From Mytilus californianus (taxonomy: Eukaryota; Mollusca; Bivalvia; Mytilida; Mytilidae), in contig NW_026262690.1 of assembly GCF_021869535.1 (NCBI RefSeq), positions 68,937,995-69,001,994 of the forward strand: a stretch of DNA of 64,000 bases, written 5' to 3'. The position numbers and the translations under genes were made by a program. Shown here in pieces: positions 1 through 10,889 of this stretch; positions within the stretch are counted from its first letter, which is position 1, and each line of letters begins with the position of its first letter. The notes under the pieces are model-generated. The model was not told where the DNA came from, ran no database searches, and was given only the letters and a program-made list of their open reading frames with translations.

Positions 1-26
1 ATGTCCATGAAAATGTTTCTTCTATT

Positions 27-118
27 AATGTCTTCCCTGAGAAATCCTCTGCCATGAAATTGTGAGCATCTAGTAATGTCTTCCTTGAGAAATCCTCTGC
101 CATGAAATTGTGAGCATT
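27..118. repeat. Tandem duplication, 48-bp unit, two copies
   Basis: Two adjacent, nearly identical copies of a 48-bp unit (TAATGTCTTCC at 26 and again at 74). They differ by one or two bases. No coding signal is seen from here to 480; that stretch is AT-rich intergenic DNA. Confidence 0.8.
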
Positions 119-499
119 TCTGAAATTTTTAAAAATATTTTTCATAAAACAGTATGTGTATATCCATAAATTGTGGAGATTTGTTTGTTATTATCAATCA
201 ATAGAACACTTTAATGATACCATTATCCAAAATATTAAATGTCTATAACCTCACTTTCATGAGACAAAATTGCATGGCAATCCATCTATGAAATATTGTC
301 TCAATACACAATATATAACCTTGGATAACCTCCCTTTAACAAGAAAAAAATTCATACTATCCACCTATGAAACATTGTCTGTATATGGACTAAATTTCAT
401 ATGGAAATTTGTCCTTTTCGGACATTATTTCATAGTTGGAGACAATATTTCTTAGGACAATATTTTGCTAAACACATGTACCTTTTGTGTTGAAATATA

Positions 500-900
500 C
501 TATATTTCTATGCCCCCGCCGTAGGCGACGGGGGCATTAGGTGTTACCCTTCCGCCATCCCATTTTCGTTTTCGCACTCTAACTTTAGTTTGCCTCGTGT
601 AAATTTTATGAAACTCATGCACAATGCTAAGAACCGAAAGTTGCATGCAGAGTTCGATTTTGGGCAGCGAGTCACTTACTGTTCTAGCGTTATGCCCCTT
701 TATATAAACTTGGAAAATTGCAATTATTTTCGTTTCCACACTCTAACTTAAGTTTAACTCATCCAAATTTTATAAAACTCATACACAAGGCTAAGAACCA
801 TAACACGTAGACAGAGGTCGAATTTGGGTTGTAAGTCATTTACCGTTCTAGAGTTAGGCCCCCCTTTAACGTGGAAAATTGCAAAGCTTGAACGTAGGCA
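500..900 (-). repeat. Pearl-like repeat, family C, reversed partial copy
   Basis: Read on the minus strand this is the right part of family C (complete example at 48906-50776). Core units carry the 'actctaacttaagtttaactc / cataactc' motifs, followed by the terminal hairpin ATGCCCCC..GGGGGCAT at 510-536. The open frame across it on the minus strand is repeat-derived. The head is missing, so the copy is truncated. Confidence 0.7.
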
Positions 901-1178
901 TTTGTGTCCTCAGACAAATTATTCTTTTCATTTAATGTTATGTTTTCTTTGCTTTTCACAAATTTTCAACTAATTGTACATGATCATATTTGCATTCAAA
1001 AGAGAGAAAAAACGATCTCCAATTAGTTTATCTATTTTAAGAGTCACGATTCAATAAACCTTCAATGGTCTTTTAGCCGGATAAACTACCATTGACCCAT
1101 AAAATGACATAACTGTAGTGATTTTAATAACTTTGTTTTTAAAAGTGGAGACACAAAAGTATTGTTCAGTTAGAAATC

Positions 1179-1521
1179 ATGGGCTTATTGATATCATTTA
1201 TAATACTCTTCTCTCTTGTTCTTTGGACTAACGCAGGTGGTGTTAAAAAGGTACTGGTGTTTGGTGGAAATGGTCTTATTGGTGCAGCCAGCGTAAATAA
1301 AATGCTAGAAAATGGACACGATTTGACTTTGGTTACCAGAGGAAACTGGTACTGGGACACTGACGATACTATCAAGCCACGGATAAAGCATTTGAAATGT
1401 GATCGAATGAAAAGTTTGATGGATTGCTGGAGTGCAGAACAGTATGATTTTTATGATGCAATTGTAGATTTCAGTGGTTTTGATCCGTATATGATCAAGG
1501 ATACATTGAAACTTCTGCAAG
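1179..1521 (+). CDS. NAD-dependent epimerase/dehydratase-like protein, exon 1
   Basis: First coding exon of a two-exon gene joined to 1962-2767 (343 + 806 nt, 382 residues). Residues 1-19 form a hydrophobic signal peptide (MGLLISFIILFSLVLWTNA), so the protein is probably secreted or in the ER lumen. Residues 22-35 are a beta strand plus the Rossmann dinucleotide-binding loop GGNGLIG (29-35), typical of extended short-chain dehydrogenases. The exon ends ..CTGCAAG|GTAAGT, phase 1. The start was chosen because it is the first ATG, gives a clean signal peptide and stays open to the donor. The substrate is not predictable. Plant CSP41/isoflavone-reductase-like proteins share the fold, but I cannot assign orthology. 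Confidence 0.85.
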
Positions 1522-1961
1522 GTAAGTCGACTTCATATTTTTACGGAGGTTCTGTTCGGATGAAAAGAACCTCAATACTATTTTCGATCATATTATAAAC
1601 TAATGTATCATTTCACATGTGAAATTATCGGTTTTTATTTCACTGAGAAATCAGGCAAGGTAATTTATTGCAGCCAATGTAATAAATATATCCAGTGAAT
1701 TTCAATAAATAAAAAAAAAATAATAAAAGGATGAGGTGCAACACTGACTCATTCCGCCGGTAACTTTCATCCAACCTTAAGTCCCCATACAAAAGCATTA
1801 GTTGTCAAACAAAAAGGAACCCCCCTTTTTATACATGAAAACCAACATGAAAAACAAATGTAAATGCAGAAAATGTTGCCATATGCAAAGCATTTGACAA
1901 GAAAAAAGCTATTAAATACGTGTCTTTGGCGTGCACAAATATGATTTTTTTTTAATTACAG
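1522..1961 (+). other. Intron of the epimerase-like gene
   Basis: 440-bp intron with donor GTAAGT at 1522 and a poly-T tract followed by ATTACAG at 1955-1961. The reading frame G|GA is restored across the junction. It is AT-rich with no repeat recognised. Confidence 0.85.
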
Positions 1962-2767
1962 GACGAGTAGGGCGTTATATCTACATCAGTTCTGACTCTG
2001 TATACGAGGTCTGCACGAAAAACCATACTCGGCCAACGATAGAGACCGATTCTGTACGACCGGGTCATATACCAGAGCAGGAGATTTTGAACAAGAAAGA
2101 TGATTACGGACATCGGAAATTTTCAGGGGAAGAGGTTTTGGTAGAACAGAGAAAGCAAGGTGGGATGCCATACTTCTTCATCAGATTGCCGGATGTTATT
2201 GGATCACGTGATAACACGTACCGTTGGTGGATATACCAGGCTTGGTTGCGATTATCACCATACTTAGAAACAGAAATATCTATTCCGAAAAATCTTGTTA
2301 ACTTTCCGATGAGCTTCGTTTATGTTGAAGACGTTGCAAAAATTGTATCACAAAGTTTGAATTATGACAAAGACCTTTTAGACGAAGCATACAACTTTGC
2401 TTTTGATGAGACGCCAACGCTGCCAGAAGTTCTTGAAATGATGAAAAAATATATGGAAAAGCAAGATATTGATATTCAAGTGTCTGACAATGAAGATGTT
2501 GTTCACTTATTTCCGTCCGTGACAAGAGGTCCAATATGCTGTGAAAAAGCAAAGCATAAACTTGGTTTTAAACCCACGTCTTTCGGACAGGCTGCAAAGG
2601 AAACGGTTGATTTTTATGAACAAGCAATGTTAAGTAACAAATTTGAAAGAGAACGGTTAAGTGTATTAACAACGTTGGAAACATTTTCACCTAATAATCC
2701 TAGAAACGTTTATATAGGACTCCGAAAAGAATATGGTTTAAATATAAAAAGTAGAGAAGAACTGTAG
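1962..2767 (+). CDS. NAD-dependent epimerase/dehydratase-like protein, exon 2
   Basis: Second and last coding exon, encoding residues 115-382 and ending at TAG 2765-2767. It contains the SDR active-site region: strand YIYISSDSVYEV (120-131) with the catalytic Ser candidates 124/125, then Y163-G-H-R-K167, which fits the YxxxK catalytic signature. Later strands and helices (FIRLPDVIGSRDN, FVYVEDVAKIV) match the substrate-binding half of extended SDRs. The total of 382 residues is slightly longer than the ~310-350 common in the family; the extra length is the signal peptide and a charged C-terminal tail. No gene neighbour suggests a pathway. Confidence 0.85.
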
Positions 2768-3598
2768 TATCGGATCCAGTTGATATCCTTGTTCATTCGA
2801 GCGTCACTGATGACTACTTTGCAAAAACGAAACACTCGTCTGGAGTACAAAATGTTACATTGAAAAAGGATTAAAGTCGAGAATGATGTAATATATCTTT
2901 TTTATAAAACATAACTACTTTATTTATTTCTAAAGAAAAATGAAAATGGTCATCGCTTAATGTTTTGACATGCATTAAATCTAAAATTGGGTTTACAGAC
3001 ATACGTGTACTTTAAAAGATAACATAAGAATCTTAAGAATATTTAAACAAAATTATCAAGGGGTCTATACTTTCAAATGTACGATTTAATTTCAATGTTA
3101 TACATGTATACGTATAAAACAACTTCAGTCAAATCTAGAAAAAACGCTGGTCTGAACAGTGTTTCAAACTGGTCAGAGTTGTCTTTGAAAGTGGTCCGAG
3201 TTGTCTTAAAATTGTCCGAGATGTCTTGGTCCGATTTGTCTTTGGTCAGTTGTCCTGATTCCGACAACCTACTGAAAGGTGTTAAAAAGGTATTTACATC
3301 TACTGCATTTCATAGATTTGTAACATTTCTCCACTTTTTTTTATTTGTTTACAAAAGAAATCTGGGACTGGGACAAACTAACTTGCAAAAATTGTTTACT
3401 TTACATGTTTACTCATTATAAAAATCTAAACAAAACGCTCAGTTGTTTTCGGCGGTGGTCTTTTTCTCAAAGTCAACGGCCCGGTATTTTGTTCCGAACT
3501 TTTACATATTCTCAGTATTTTTTACTTGAAAAGAAAAATAATTTAATTATTAAAACTATTTGTGGCTTTGATTTATAAGGTTGACCCAACCGGAGGGA
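2768..3598. other. Intergenic, AT-rich, with GTCCGAGTTGTC motif cluster
   Basis: Contains the 3' flank of the epimerase-like gene and, at about 3165-3255, five near-copies of a 'gtccgagttgtctt' motif spaced roughly 15-25 bp apart. Short open frames here are not protein-like. Confidence 0.5.
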
Positions 3599-3946
3599 CA
3601 ATACACCTTATCGCTACCTTTTAGTCCAATCCGGAAAAAAACAGTCACTTAGACAACTTCCTGTTTGGGTCAAGTGTTGCAAAAACAAAGGTCATCAGTA
3701 ACGAGCTAAGTGAGGAAAAATTTTAGAAAGCAAACATTTTGAAACTTTGATAAATTATGATTCACTTTTTTTAAACACACATTAAAGTAATAAAAATGCT
3801 TTGTTTGAAATGTTTACGATTGTTTAAACATTTCTCTTTGAAAAGTTTAATGCATAATACATTGTTTAAACAGGGCCCCAGATCGCTAAAAGTTGTGTAA
3901 TTTTTGAACTTATCCGTATTTGAATAAATAGCGATGAGGTGTATTG
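3599..3946. mobile_element. MITE with CAATACACC terminal inverted repeats, copy 1
   Basis: 348 bp bounded by CAATACACCTTATCGCTA at the left and TAGCGATGAGGTGTATTG at the right, which are reverse complements with one mismatch. A second full copy lies at 57291-57646, with the same interior (GTCCAATCCGG, ACAACTTCCTGTTTGGGTCA). There is no coding capacity, so this is a non-autonomous DNA transposon. No convincing target-site duplication was identified. Confidence 0.85.
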
Positions 3947-3950
3947 CAAA

Positions 3951-4916
3951 ACAAGTAATAGCTGTTCTAAAAAAGCTAGCCGTCTCTTAGCTGATGAAAG
4001 TGGAAAGTGTTCTCGCTTTGTAGATTAATTCATTCAGAATAGCCTTGCATATCAATCAGCAAATTTTACCAAACACGTTATGATGCAGTATACCGTTCAA
4101 TGTTGGGTGTCAAATAAGGTCCTTATCGTACTAATCCTTCAAAGCTTAACATACTGGATTGACATAATCTTTTTGTGAGAGACCGTTCTTTTAAAATGCC
4201 AACAGTATTTTCGTATTTGAAATTTATAATTTTCTTTTATTTCTCTTTCTCTCATATAGCATATATATATATAGTATGAATGGTCAATAAACCTCAAAAC
4301 AACTATTCAATTCTTTATTAACCAAATGTTTTACAACATATAGGTACATGTATAATTAATATATTATACTAAATATAGATTACAAAAATATACGATCATA
4401 ACAACACAGACAGAAGTATTAAATACACATAAAATAAATACCTATAAAGACTACTAGAAGTTTGTTCTTGACCCTCCTCATTGTTTTAAGTAATATTCAT
4501 TGTTTGCTATTAAGATATTTTTTTGTACATGTATTCACAGCTATTCTATATATCATAGCTAGACTTGGGAGGATTAAAAACTTAAAATATTGTAATGACA
4601 TGTCCATTGTAGAAGATCGTAGGTTGAATTTTAGAAGTAAATTGTTTTGTTTGTTGTTTAATTGGGTTGCTGTCTAAACTAATCACGTATACTTCATATC
4701 TCCTTTAAAATCATTCATAGAAATTAAGCATTGCTGAAATATGATAGAATACATGTATAATTGCTTTCATCGTCTGAGAGTAGTTTTATATTCTTCTTAT
4801 ATATATATTTCCCTTTCGATTTTTTAATCTTCTGTTCTTCATCGTCTGCTATTTTGATAGGGAGAGCTAGAAAACTAGAAAACGTTCAACCCAGCCCAAA
4901 CCGTACCCTAAAGATC

Positions 4917-4947
<31 letters not shown>

Positions 4948-5346
4948 TTACCATACTTATCATTTGTAGTGAGAGGTAAGGATGAGCCACTAGAATAGGC
5001 CTATTTTATAATCTAGGCTAAGAAAAAAGCACGATGTTTTCATAAGTATGCTTTCGTGTACAAGATGTACGTAACAGTGAGCGACTGGATAGACAATATT
5101 TCAGTAGTTTCGGCTATTTATAGATAAGTGTTACCTGTGTACAGATTTGCATGATTAGTAACCAGGCAAAATCTAATTGCTAAAATTACTAGGTTTCGAA
5201 TTGTCCCAACCAATCAACACAAGTTAGCTATGATAGAGCTGGGAACAGTATATATGTTCCTGGATAGAGTCAGCAATATCTTCCAATCAGATAGTATGTA
5301 GCATTCAGCCCACAGACTGTCCATCGTTCAACTCTAAATAACGTCT
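3951..5346 (+). repeat. Long dispersed repeat R, copy 1
   Basis: Shares most of its sequence with 36046-36826 (starting 'acaagtaatagct', ending 'gactgtccatcgttcaa'). Relative to that copy it carries extra segments of about 140 bp near 4305-4448 and about 450 bp near 4742-5200. The second extra segment includes a 28-base G run (4917-4944). No open frame resembles a protein. Confidence 0.75.
4917..4944. repeat. Homopolymer run of 28 G
   Basis: Uninterrupted G tract. It could fold as a G-quadruplex, and its exact length may be an assembly or sequencing artefact. Confidence 0.9.
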
Positions 5347-5905
5347 CCTCCAAAGAGCAGAAAAACAGCCCAAGGCCACCAATGGGTCTTCAACACAGCG
5401 AGAAAATCCCGCACCCGTAAAATGTGTACCAGTTCAGCAGAAATGGACGTTACACTAAACTCCGAAACATATAAATGAACCAAAATTTAAAAAAAACTTA
5501 CAAGACTAACAAAGGCCAGAGGCTCCTGACTTGGGACTGTCACGGCGCAAAAATGTGGCGGGGTTAAACATGTTTTGTGAGATCTCAACCTCCCCCTATA
5601 TATACCTCTAGCAAATGTAGAATAAACAAACACATAGCAATACGCACAGTAAAACTCAGTTTAAAAGAATTTCGAATCCGATGTCAGAATAGGTAACAGA
5701 AGAAACTACGGCAAAAAGACAATGATACATAAATTAACAAAGGACTACTAGCAGTTACTGGCATGCCAGCTCTAGACCTCAGTTAAACTGATTGAAAGAT
5801 TATGTCTTCATCATATGAAAATCAAGCACAATCCCTCCCGTTAGGGGTTAAGTATCATAACATCATAATGTATGATGGTATGATACTACAATACCTCACC
5901 TATGG
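5347..5905 (+). repeat. Dispersed mussel-type repeat
   Basis: Starts 'aagagcagaaaaacagccc' and runs through 'ggccagaggctcctgactt', 'cggggttaaacatgttttg' and 'aatccctcccgttaggggtt'. I recognise this as a common interspersed bivalve repeat. A fragment of its left part ('aatggggaatgtgtcagaga') recurs at 58344-58415. The class is unknown to me, and there is no coding frame. Confidence 0.55.
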
Positions 5906-6046
5906 AAGTACTCATTCTTTAGTTGTGGGTGTCTTGTAGTCACAGCCGAATGCGGATATTTTCAACTCTTACTCCGATTTCGAACCGATATTACTATTTC
6001 GACGAAAGTTACTGTGTTTTTTTTGAGATTTTTTTTAATTCTTGAG

Positions 6047-6153
6047 TGCCTCCGCCAACGTGAGCCAATTATTTCTTTTCTTTGTCGGCAAACCCCGTTT
6101 GTATGCCATCTTAAACACTCATTTTTACAGTGTATTACGTTGGCGGAGGTCTA
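6047..6153. repeat. Short MITE-like inverted repeat (CCTCCGCCAACGT)
   Basis: CCTCCGCCAACGT near 6049 is matched by ACGTTGGCGGAGG near 6137-6149, giving 13-bp perfect arms around ~75 bp of AT-rich DNA. Probably a small hairpin transposon relic. Confidence 0.6.
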
Positions 6154-7600
6154 TTAAAACGAAGGATTTCAGTCCAAAAATCAACATTTTTCTATCTTTT
6201 GACGTATTCAAAGCACTTTAAACAACGTTAACGCGTCAACAGCAAGGTTTAACGTGTTTAAAGTTATGGAAATCCTTCGTCAAAAAGTAGAGTCAACGGG
6301 ATAAAATGTAGATCGAATGCCTTAAAAGTTAAAAATGATAAATAGGAGTTTTATAGCGATAAACAATGTTTTAACGCGTTAAACGAGGTTTTAATGCGTT
6401 TTAAAAAGGGCATACGATACAGTAATGAGGTAATGGCGTTGCTAACGTTAAATGTTATATTTTCACGACGTCAAACTGTGAAACCGAATGAACATTGGTG
6501 TCATTTGTATCTTTATATTAACTAACTATCAAAAAGTGTGAAAAGCATTTACAGATGGAAAATGACAAGTCTAGTGACAAACATATCGTACATATTCATG
6601 CAGAAAAAGAACGAATTAACAATTATTCCAGTAGGAAGTTCTGAATGAAATGTCCTCATTCTGACCAGAAGAATTTGCGTATATATAATATATCCAGCAT
6701 AGCCCAACAGACGCCACCCTTCGGCATTGGTTAATCCACCCATGGCATTAATTTATTACAAGATAAAGATATGATAGCTAGCTATCATGAACAATTTCGT
6801 CTTTTGCAGCCAGCTCTATAAGAATTATTTATTTACAAGGACTTTTCAGGCGTTAACAAATAACATAAATCTCAACTAGATGCAGTTGAAATCACTACTT
6901 CTATCTTAATTGTTGTGTCATGTTGTTTTCTTTCGATCTTGTCGGTATGTCCTTTGGTAAATCCTCTGAAAAATCAAGGTTTGAGAAATTTAAATCCTGA
7001 AATAATGATATGTTTCAATGGCCATTAGGTTGCATTTAAATGCATTGATTCGTGCAGTACAGCAGTTGTAGATAACGTTTCGTCGATTCATCTGCCTAGA
7101 AAAAATAACGTTTCAGTAAAACAAAAACTTCTTTTTTATCATAAGGAAGACATTCATCTTTTTTAAATAAAGATATGCATTAGCTGTTTACTGTAGTGAA
7201 GTTATAGGGAAACGACGATGCGTATATGCAAATAAAAAAGAGGAGACGATACCAAGTGGAAATAAAAAATACATAAACCGAAAAAAAAAACAGAAGAAAA
7301 ATGACCAAGAGAAAAACAACGCGGAACAGCTAAACATTCATCCACCAAACACTACAGAAAAAAATAGAGTGAGCAAATTATACGAACCACACTTACAAAA
7401 AATTGGGACTCGAGGGGGTGCAGGTGCATCAGTACGCTCCACTAATTACACCCATCGTGTAAATCCTATTATAAGTATCATTCGGTAATGCCATAACTTG
7501 GAATAGAAGACGGGGTTGTGGATATACGACAATTAAAACATGTTGGCCATATGTGACCCGCAATGACATTTCATGGCGTGTGGATGTAGAACGTCATTGT
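6154..7600. other. No gene recognised; AT-rich intergenic DNA
   Basis: Around 6180-6440 there are several irregular 'aacgcgtta / acgttaacgcg' motifs. The rest shows no coding exon, RNA gene or repeat that I can support. Confidence 0.4.
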
Positions 7601-7625
7601 GAGAAAAACGCCGTTAACTATATAG

Positions 7626-7664
7626 GCATGGAAGTATTATATTGTCAATATAATACGTCCATGC
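7626..7664. repeat. Near-perfect 39-bp palindrome
   Basis: 19-bp arms (GCATGGAAGTATTATATTG and its complement, one mismatch) around a single T. The same palindrome family recurs at 19801-19846. Confidence 0.85.
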
Positions 7665-8430
7665 TATAGGTTACTAGCCACGACATTTCCAAGCTTATGG
7701 GGTACATTGTCTAAAATTGGCTTTTTGTATATTTATCTAGAACATACTGAAACAAAACACTCTGTCATGTTATTATGACCTATTTGTTGTAATAACAATG
7801 AAAACAGTCTTTTTGAATATCGGCATGAGACTATTCGATGACGACTTTTTATTATCGAAGGCACTAATTCATAAAATACAAAATTAATTATTGTATTATT
7901 TATTGGCGCTTAGTAATCTCCAACAGCGTATTGGAATACAAATTTCAAATTATGCATTTGAAACGGTGCATTTATTATGGATATGTTTTAGACTCCATTT
8001 ATGAAAATCTATAGAGTATAGAATTTAGATTTTTTCTTATCAATTTTATTTAATGACTTCACTTGTTCTAGACCAATTATATAGCGTGGTTATATCTAAT
8101 AAAAAATAATGTCTCTTTCATTTTACCCATACCACTCTTTAAACACAGAAATGATAATTCTTGCCTTGAGTTGCCTGTCTCATATGCATAAACCCAAACC
8201 TCAATTTCTAAAAGGCACATGTCTGCAGTTTGTAATAAACTAAGTGTGATGAGAAGTATACTAATATATACAAAGATTAAGCACTAAACTATTATTTATT
8301 CAAGAATATAAAACATGTAAATTTATTTACAAAATGGCAACTGGGGACTTATACAACTGCATAGTAAAAACCAATAATGTATAATGTTTTATCTCCATAT
8401 GCAAAGGGAGATAACTCTAGCTAAATCTTG
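7665..8430. other. No gene recognised; AT-rich intergenic DNA
   Basis: No open frame with protein-like composition. 'gggagataactctag' at 8408 is a motif commonly seen in mollusc repeats. Confidence 0.4.
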
Positions 8431-8438
8431 AAACTTGG

Positions 8439-8480
8439 ATTGATTGATTGATTGATTGTTGGTTGCTTAACGTCCAATGG
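8439..8480 (-). repeat. SINE tail remnant
   Basis: TGATTGATTGATTGATTG followed by 'ttggttgcttaacgtccaat' is the reverse complement of the (CAAT)n tail with 'ttaaacaccaa' seen at the 3' end of the SINE at 15299-15756. Only the tail is clear. Confidence 0.5.
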
Positions 8481-8636
8481 TTGAAACTTGGAATTGAAAT
8501 AATTTTTTTTATAGATTGACTAAAAAATTTGTATCGAAATAGCAAAATACAGATGCTTGCAGCTGTAGCCCCAAGTTGAATAATGAGAAAAATAAAAATC
8601 AATCCACTCCTTGCTGTCAGTACAAATTTTACTTGT

Positions 8637-9640
8637 TCAAACTGTAGAGGTCATTTGAATTTGAGCTTGTCTAAGTATATCTGGAGAGGTATGAATATAT
8701 TTGGTATATCAATCTGAGAACCATCGTCCCAAAGTTTGAATAAGATGATCAACCAGTCGTGCTTTGTGTGCAGTAGTTGCAGCACCACTTCTGAATGAAT
8801 GGCCGTTATACTTTTCACTAGATAATCCTAATTTGTCTAATGTACATTAAATTACATGAGAAATGAAAAAATTTCTTGACAATGGATCACCTATATTAGT
8901 AATAAAAAAGGACTCAGAATTGCTAAAAATACCCATTCTGAGTCTATAGTATTTTTGAAGTACAACTACAGGACATATATCTGAAGAGTTTTTAAACAAA
9001 GGAATAGTAATACCATACATAAAAGGATCAGTCTTAGATTTCTTTAGGTGCACAAAAATACAGTCATTTGATATTTGAACATCACTAAGACACAAATTCG
9101 ATTCAGGATCATTTTTTTTTCTATCATGAACAGAAAATTCACCACATCTTAAAAACCCGAAAAAAGCTGTTACACATGCAGCTTCTATTAAAACGTCTGT
9201 AAAACTATCAAAAATACAATTGTGTAGTACAAAACACATTCTGTGTAAAATATCAAAAGTTATAGGTTAACGAATTATCTTAGGCATAATGGCATGCTTC
9301 TTTTTAAAACCTATTAATACGGATTTTAATTTTGGTAATGGTTTACCGACAAAGTTCTCTAATGGATTAACGCCCCCTGTTAGTAAGTAAATAAACGTAT
9401 GCCACATAGGTAGGATTTAATGGTGGAATATCTCAGATGCTTATGAGGCTGCAAAAGGCTATAAAACGCATCAACAAGTTTTCAGAAACAAGTGGCAGCT
9501 GGAAAGTTGACCAAGTTTATTCTTGTAGTTGTAAGAACTTACGATAATGTTCATATCCCACGTTGTACAAAGCTTTGGTTGAATCTGCAACAGCGAAATC
9601 TTGTAAATTTTCTACTGCGATGTCCAAATAATCTCTTCCA
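8637..9640 (-). pseudogene. Tyrosine recombinase of a DIRS-type retroelement (degenerate)
   Basis: Minus-strand tyrosine recombinase downstream of reverse transcriptase, the gene order of DIRS-like elements. Visible motifs are AFFGFLRCGEF (box I Arg) around 9160, and HSFRSGAATTA (HxxR) followed by HLIQTLGRWFSD and YTKYI (catalytic Tyr region) at about 8790-8690. The longest open stretch is 8847-9239. The frame is broken by an in-frame stop after SHVI (near 8847), by one just before the catalytic Tyr region (8711-8713 region), and by one upstream at about 9268. In intact elements this enzyme integrates the circular DNA copy. This copy is inactive. Confidence 0.85.
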
Positions 9641-9782
9641 GGGTTGAACAAGGAGTTGCTGCTTTCTCTGCCTCTGGTGCTAACTGATGAAATTTGTTCA
9701 TCTGCAAACGAGATAAAGAAGAGTCAGCAATTAAGTTCATTTTACCCGGCACATGTTCGCTGAGGACCATCGTCCCAAAGTT
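9641..9782 (-). pseudogene. RNase H C-terminal remnant of the DIRS-type element
   Basis: Reads EHVPGKMNLIADSSLSRLQ then FHQLAPEAE on the minus strand, the conserved end of the RNase H/linker region of DIRS and related elements. It lies directly against the reverse transcriptase LLDDFLTL, so the thumb and most of RNase H are deleted. Positions 9760-9782 also contain a 23-nt block, 22/23 identical to the tyrosine recombinase TLGRW coding site at 8714-8736. Confidence 0.75.
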
Positions 9783-10325
9783 AAAAAGTCATCTAATAGA
9801 TGCAAATTAACTTTAATATCATAATTATTCTGAGATATCCAGCACACACTAGTAGATAAAGAGTCAAACAGTCGGGGACTAAAACGACACCAAAAAGGTA
9901 AACGAACATAATGATAGTACTGACCGTTCCACTTAACACAAAAAAGATGCCACTGTTCTTTTTTAATCGGAAGTTGTTTGAACGCATCTGAGATGTCCAC
10001 CTTACAGCATAGGGACTTTGACCCATATCTTTGAATCACATTAATAGCATCATCAAATTTAATGTATGTCAAGGAACATAGGTCTTTATCTATCAAATCA
10101 TTTACACTGTAGTGCTCATCTAAATTATAAGGAGAGGATAAATCAATTATAAGCCTTTGTTTTTTGGAATACTTGTGTGTTGCAATACCCAATGGACTTA
10201 CTCTATAACTTTTAAAAGGGGGTTGAGAAAAAGGGCCCTTTAAAAAACCTTTATCAACCTCCTGCTGTAATAAATTTGTGGCTACTTCAGGATTTTTCCT
10301 GGCGGTTAAAGAATTCTTACATTAT
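9783..10325 (-). pseudogene. Reverse transcriptase of a DIRS-type retroelement (partial)
   Basis: Minus-strand RT fingers and palm. The upstream part reads NPEVATNLLQQEVDKGFLKG and then SPLGIATHKYSKKQRLIIDL. This is followed by CCKVDISDAFKQLPI (motif A, catalytic Asp), VRLPFWCRFSPRLFD (motif B-like) and LLDDFLTL (the YxDD-equivalent motif C). The frame 9737-10192 is open, but it is severed after motif C by an internal deletion. No gag is recognised upstream. Together with 8637-9782 this is one decayed DIRS-like element. Confidence 0.85.
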
Positions 10326-10889
10326 AAATAGGTACAAAGAGTTGACCAAAACAATAGAAGTTCATGTTTTACTTGCAGACACATATCATACACAAACATC
10401 GTATGAAGTAATGACGTAGCAAAATTAGATTAGAATTGAATGTGCACTGTGACGTCATAGACCGTGTGCAAAGATAATTAACTGCCCAATAGAGTGAGAT
10501 GATAAGTTTTTAATAAACTCCCATTATAATAAATATAATTTAAATATATAGATTCAAATATTTTTCACTTCAAGCGATAACGTTAAACTTCTTCAGAACT
10601 TATATAGGATGTATAGTTCAGTGCCAGCAAAAAGAGAAGCCAAGGTAAAGTGTTACTCTCTTCTTCACAATTACTTGTTCAATTGAATCTCGAGGAAATT
10701 GAAGGAACCATCCGAAAACAGTTATAAATTTGTAAATGATTGATTTACTTTCAATTTATATATTAGTTTTACCTGGCTTCAACTTATGAATTCAGAGGCG
10801 GATTCTATATCTATTCCGTTTATTTTTAGTTTTGGGGGTCACGGCTGGGCCGCAGCTACATATATGGTAAATGCATAAACTTTTTTCAA
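10326..10889. other. No gene recognised; possible 5' remainder of the DIRS-type element
   Basis: AT-rich sequence without a protein-like frame. The outer terminal repeats expected of a DIRS element were not identified. Confidence 0.35.

Noticed and set aside
4761..4979. Frame with a poly-Gly stretch
   Set aside because: Created by the 28-base G homopolymer in dispersed repeat R; no other coding support.
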